A stretch of 33,606 nt of DNA. It comes from Gammaproteobacteria bacterium. GTDB taxonomy: Bacteria; Pseudomonadota; Gammaproteobacteria; UBA1113. The notes under the pieces are model-generated. The model saw only the letters and a list, made by a program, of their open reading frames with translations, ran no database searches and was not told the origin of the DNA. This document shows, in pieces, positions 31,718 through 33,606 of the stretch; position 1 is the stretch's first letter; every line of letters starts with the position of its first letter. The DNA is taken from the NCBI GenBank assembly GCA_021773305.1, contig JAJFKH010000071.1, positions 1-33,606 of the forward strand. Reading direction: 5' to 3'. A program made the translations under genes and the position numbers.

Positions 31718-33606
31718 TTAGCAAATTACGCAAGTGCTCCTTTCAACAGATCTATTTTGCAGCGCCTCTAATTTCCGTTGCACAGCCTCTAGTTCCTGTT
31801 GTATTATTTTCAACAGTTTGCCTTTTGTGCATCCTGTTTCCTCATCTTTCTCAATGTTAGAATTTTCTATCATTGTCAATGCTTGTGTAAACAATGTCAT
31901 TGCGCTTTCTAAATCTTGATTCAACACACAGTGCAATGCTTTAAAACGTAAAATTGAGGCTGTTGCTAGTGGCGTAATTCCTGTCAGATTATCGGCTAAT
32001 TCATAAAGCTCATCCAAGCATGTATTAATCACCATCTTTTGTTCTTTGTCAGATGAACTAATCTTCGATAAACAAGTAATTGTAAGATCCAACCAATCGA
32101 AGAACCGCATATAGAGGGATTGTCTATTAAAGTAGCCATCCTTATACAACAAAGTATAAGATAAAATTCGAGGTGCTTCTGATAATATCGTTAATTTTAT
32201 ATAATCAGGCACGGGAGGTAAGTCAATACAAATGGCATAGAAACAGAAATCTAAAACATCACAAATAATAGAAACGTTCTTATTTGCATTGAATTGCCTC
32301 AGTGCATCCTTTTTTTCATGACTAAGAGACCCATCTAGGCTAGAAAAGATTAAACCACCATAAATATTTTTATTAAAGAGTTTACGGGCGCAAATCGCTA
32401 TGTATGTAGTCAAATGGGTTAAAATAACTCCGCCCTCAGCGGCATCATCTCCAGGGCCTAATAAAAATTGAATTGTTTCTGAGAAAGCCAGTAGCAAATC
32501 ATTTTCCCTACGGTTCTTAAAGAGTTGTTTATTTACAGAAAGAACAAAGAGATAATAATCACGAGCCTGTTTGAGTTTTTTTGCTAGCACACAAGTATCA
32601 CCTACTTCAAAAAGGATGGTAGTGATGAGGCTATGCTGACGACCTACAGCTTTTTCTTTATAGTCATATGCCTCCAGGCACTGTTGATAGTAGTCTACTG
32701 CACGGTTATAACTTTTTCTTTTAATATTTAATATGGCTAATTTTCTTAAAATATCTCCCTGTACCGGTCTATACACATTGAAAAATAGACGCGGCTTTTT
32801 GAAAAATTCTACCGTTAGTTTTCCAAAATTGTCTGACCCTACTGTGCACTCACGTATGTAATTATCAAAAGCTGGTTTTTTAGCTAATGACAGCGCTGCA
32901 ATATAACTTTCTTCAGCTTCATCAAGTAGATCTTGAATTAAGCAAACAACAGCCTTTGTTCGATATGCATCAATGAGAATATGAATATTCTCATCCTTAT
33001 AAATAAAAGGATCCTGCAAAATTTCCGTTAAAGTGTTGACAGCATATTCTTGCCTACTCAGATCAACCGCCCTACCTGCAATACTTAACTTCAACCGTAG
33101 TATAATATCAGCATTTTCATCTATGTTTCTTTCCGCGAGGCTAAGTGCATGCTGTAATAAATCCATCGATTTTTTGACCACAGCTAAATCACCCGCTCCG
33201 AATCGTCTGTACAGCTCGTTAGCATATCCTTGAATCGCTAAAATATTATCCGGATCAAGAGCCATAAATAAATTATACGCTGTCAAAGACTGAGATAGAT
33301 TGCCTGTTAGAGCATGAGCACTAGCTTCTGTCAACAAACTATTTGTTTTAAATTCCTCACGCAAGAAAAGCTTAAGGCTCCCTTTTTCATTACAAAATTT
33401 CTCCACAGCAACTTTAAATGGGATCAGTGTCTGATAGATATCCGTAATTATCTCTGTTTCAAGCTGATCTAAACAATAAATCTTTTTCATCTCACTTGGC
33501 GTTAATGCTTGTTTGTTTAAAATTGGGTGGTGGACATGCTCTACCTCATCACCATAAAATAATTGCGTTTTAATTCTCATTCGAATAATGTTGGAAAGTG
33601 CTTCTA
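31718..33606 (-). CDS. TPR-repeat protein with C-terminal CaaX-like motif (5' end outside window)
   Basis: At least 620 residues. The reading frame is still open at the window edge (EALSNIIR before the first Met) and the ATG at 33580 has no clear ribosome-binding sequence, so the true start may lie outside. Helical repeats fit tetratricopeptide units: ALTGNLSQSLTAYNLFMALDP, LDEAEESYIAALSLAK, YNRAVDYYQQCLEAYD, ARDYYLFVLSVN and LESAMTLFTQALTMIEN. A short coiled coil (LLKIIQQELEAVQRKLEALQ) precedes the very end, ERSTCVIC. Cys followed by two aliphatic residues and Cys at the terminus matches a eukaryotic CaaX prenylation signal, as in host-lipidated effectors of Legionella. No signal peptide is seen. 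The effector role is inference; the repeats and the tail are directly readable. Confidence 0.75.
   Translation of the reverse strand, partial: EALSNIIRMRIKTQLFYGDEVEHVHHPILNKQALTPSEMKKIYCLDQLETEIITDIYQTLIPFKVAVEKFCNEKGSLKLFLREEFKTNSLLTEASAHALTGNLSQSLTAYNLFMALDPDNILAIQGYANELYRRFGAGDLAVVKKSMDLLQHALSLAERNIDENADIILRLKLSIAGRAVDLSRQEYAVNTLTEILQDPFIYKDENIHILIDAYRTKAVVCLIQDLLDEAEESYIAALSLAKKPAFDNYIRECTVGSDNFGKLTVEFFKKPRLFFNVYRPVQGDILRKLAILNIKRKSYNRAVDYYQQCLEAYDYKEKAVGRQHSLITTILFEVGDTCVLAKKLKQARDYYLFVLSVNKQLFKNRRENDLLLAFSETIQFLLGPGDDAAEGGVILTHLTTYIAICARKLFNKNIYGGLIFSSLDGSLSHEKKDALRQFNANKNVSIICDVLDFCFYAICIDLPPVPDYIKLTILSEAPRILSYTLLYKDGYFNRQSLYMRFFDWLDLTITCLSKISSSDKEQKMVINTCLDELYELADNLTGITPLATASILRFKALHCVLNQDLESAMTLFTQALTMIENSNIEKDEETGCTKGKLLKIIQQELEAVQRKLEALQNRSVERSTCVIC

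Noticed and set aside
31648-31860. A 70-residue plus-strand open frame at the end of the TPR gene
   Set aside because: Most of it is antisense to the conserved C-terminal part of the TPR gene; only its first 70 bases fall in intergenic DNA and are noted separately.
1-33606. tRNA, rRNA genes or CRISPR arrays
   Set aside because: No cloverleaf-like sequence, rRNA segment or regularly spaced repeat was seen on either strand by eye.

Overview
The window looks like chromosomal DNA from an AT-rich gammaproteobacterium, most likely a Legionellales-type intracellular bacterium. This rests on the standard gammaproteobacterial gene neighbourhoods (lysA-dapF, def-fmt-rsmB), an orphan LuxR regulator, a eukaryote-like mitochondrial-carrier-family protein and a TPR protein ending in a CaaX-like tetrapeptide. 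The assignment is inference; no rRNA or other taxonomic marker is present.

Layout. 1-3.85 kb is a mobile-element scar. A decayed ISAs1-family transposase is split by a 2.7-kb IS1595-family transposon with near-perfect 22-bp terminal inverted repeats and an 8-bp target duplication (7/8). The transposon carries a 5-methylcytosine methyltransferase and a putative restriction endonuclease as passengers. 3.85-25.2 kb is mostly core: a radical SAM protein, dapF, lysA, a short-chain dehydrogenase, queH, a site-2-type protease, a cyclophilin, a 37-codon LptM-like lipoprotein missed by simple ORF length cut-offs, a carboxylesterase, a DUF945/YdgA-like protein, the metNIQ importer, an RsmB-like methyltransferase paralogue, an unknown 535-residue protein, rsmB-fmt-def, an unknown protein, a LysM protein, a LuxR solo and a metallo-beta-lactamase-fold hydrolase.

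25.3-31.4 kb holds the most interesting system. A tightly overlapping minus-strand operon encodes, in order, a SyrB2-type non-heme iron halogenase with the diagnostic HxA motif, a free-standing carrier protein, a type II thioesterase, a free-standing adenylation domain whose hand-read specificity code points to isoleucine, a YbaK/ProX-type aminoacyl-tRNA deacylase, and an acyl-CoA dehydrogenase homologue. The adenylation, carrier, halogenase and dehydrogenase set matches the kutzneride KtzB/KtzC/KtzD/KtzA module, which makes the cyclopropyl amino acid allocoronamic acid by gamma-chlorination of carrier-bound isoleucine followed by ring closure. No condensation domain is visible and a thioesterase is present, so a free chlorinated or cyclopropyl amino acid may be the product. 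The deacylase could protect tRNA from mischarging with it. A convergent mitochondrial-carrier-family gene sits at the operon's 3' end. It and the halogenase operon share an 18-bp upstream motif (17/18 identical, same orientation, 61 and 67 bp before the start codons), suggesting one regulon.

31.7 kb to the end is a TPR-containing protein running off the window, whose C-terminus (CVIC) resembles a eukaryotic prenylation signal.
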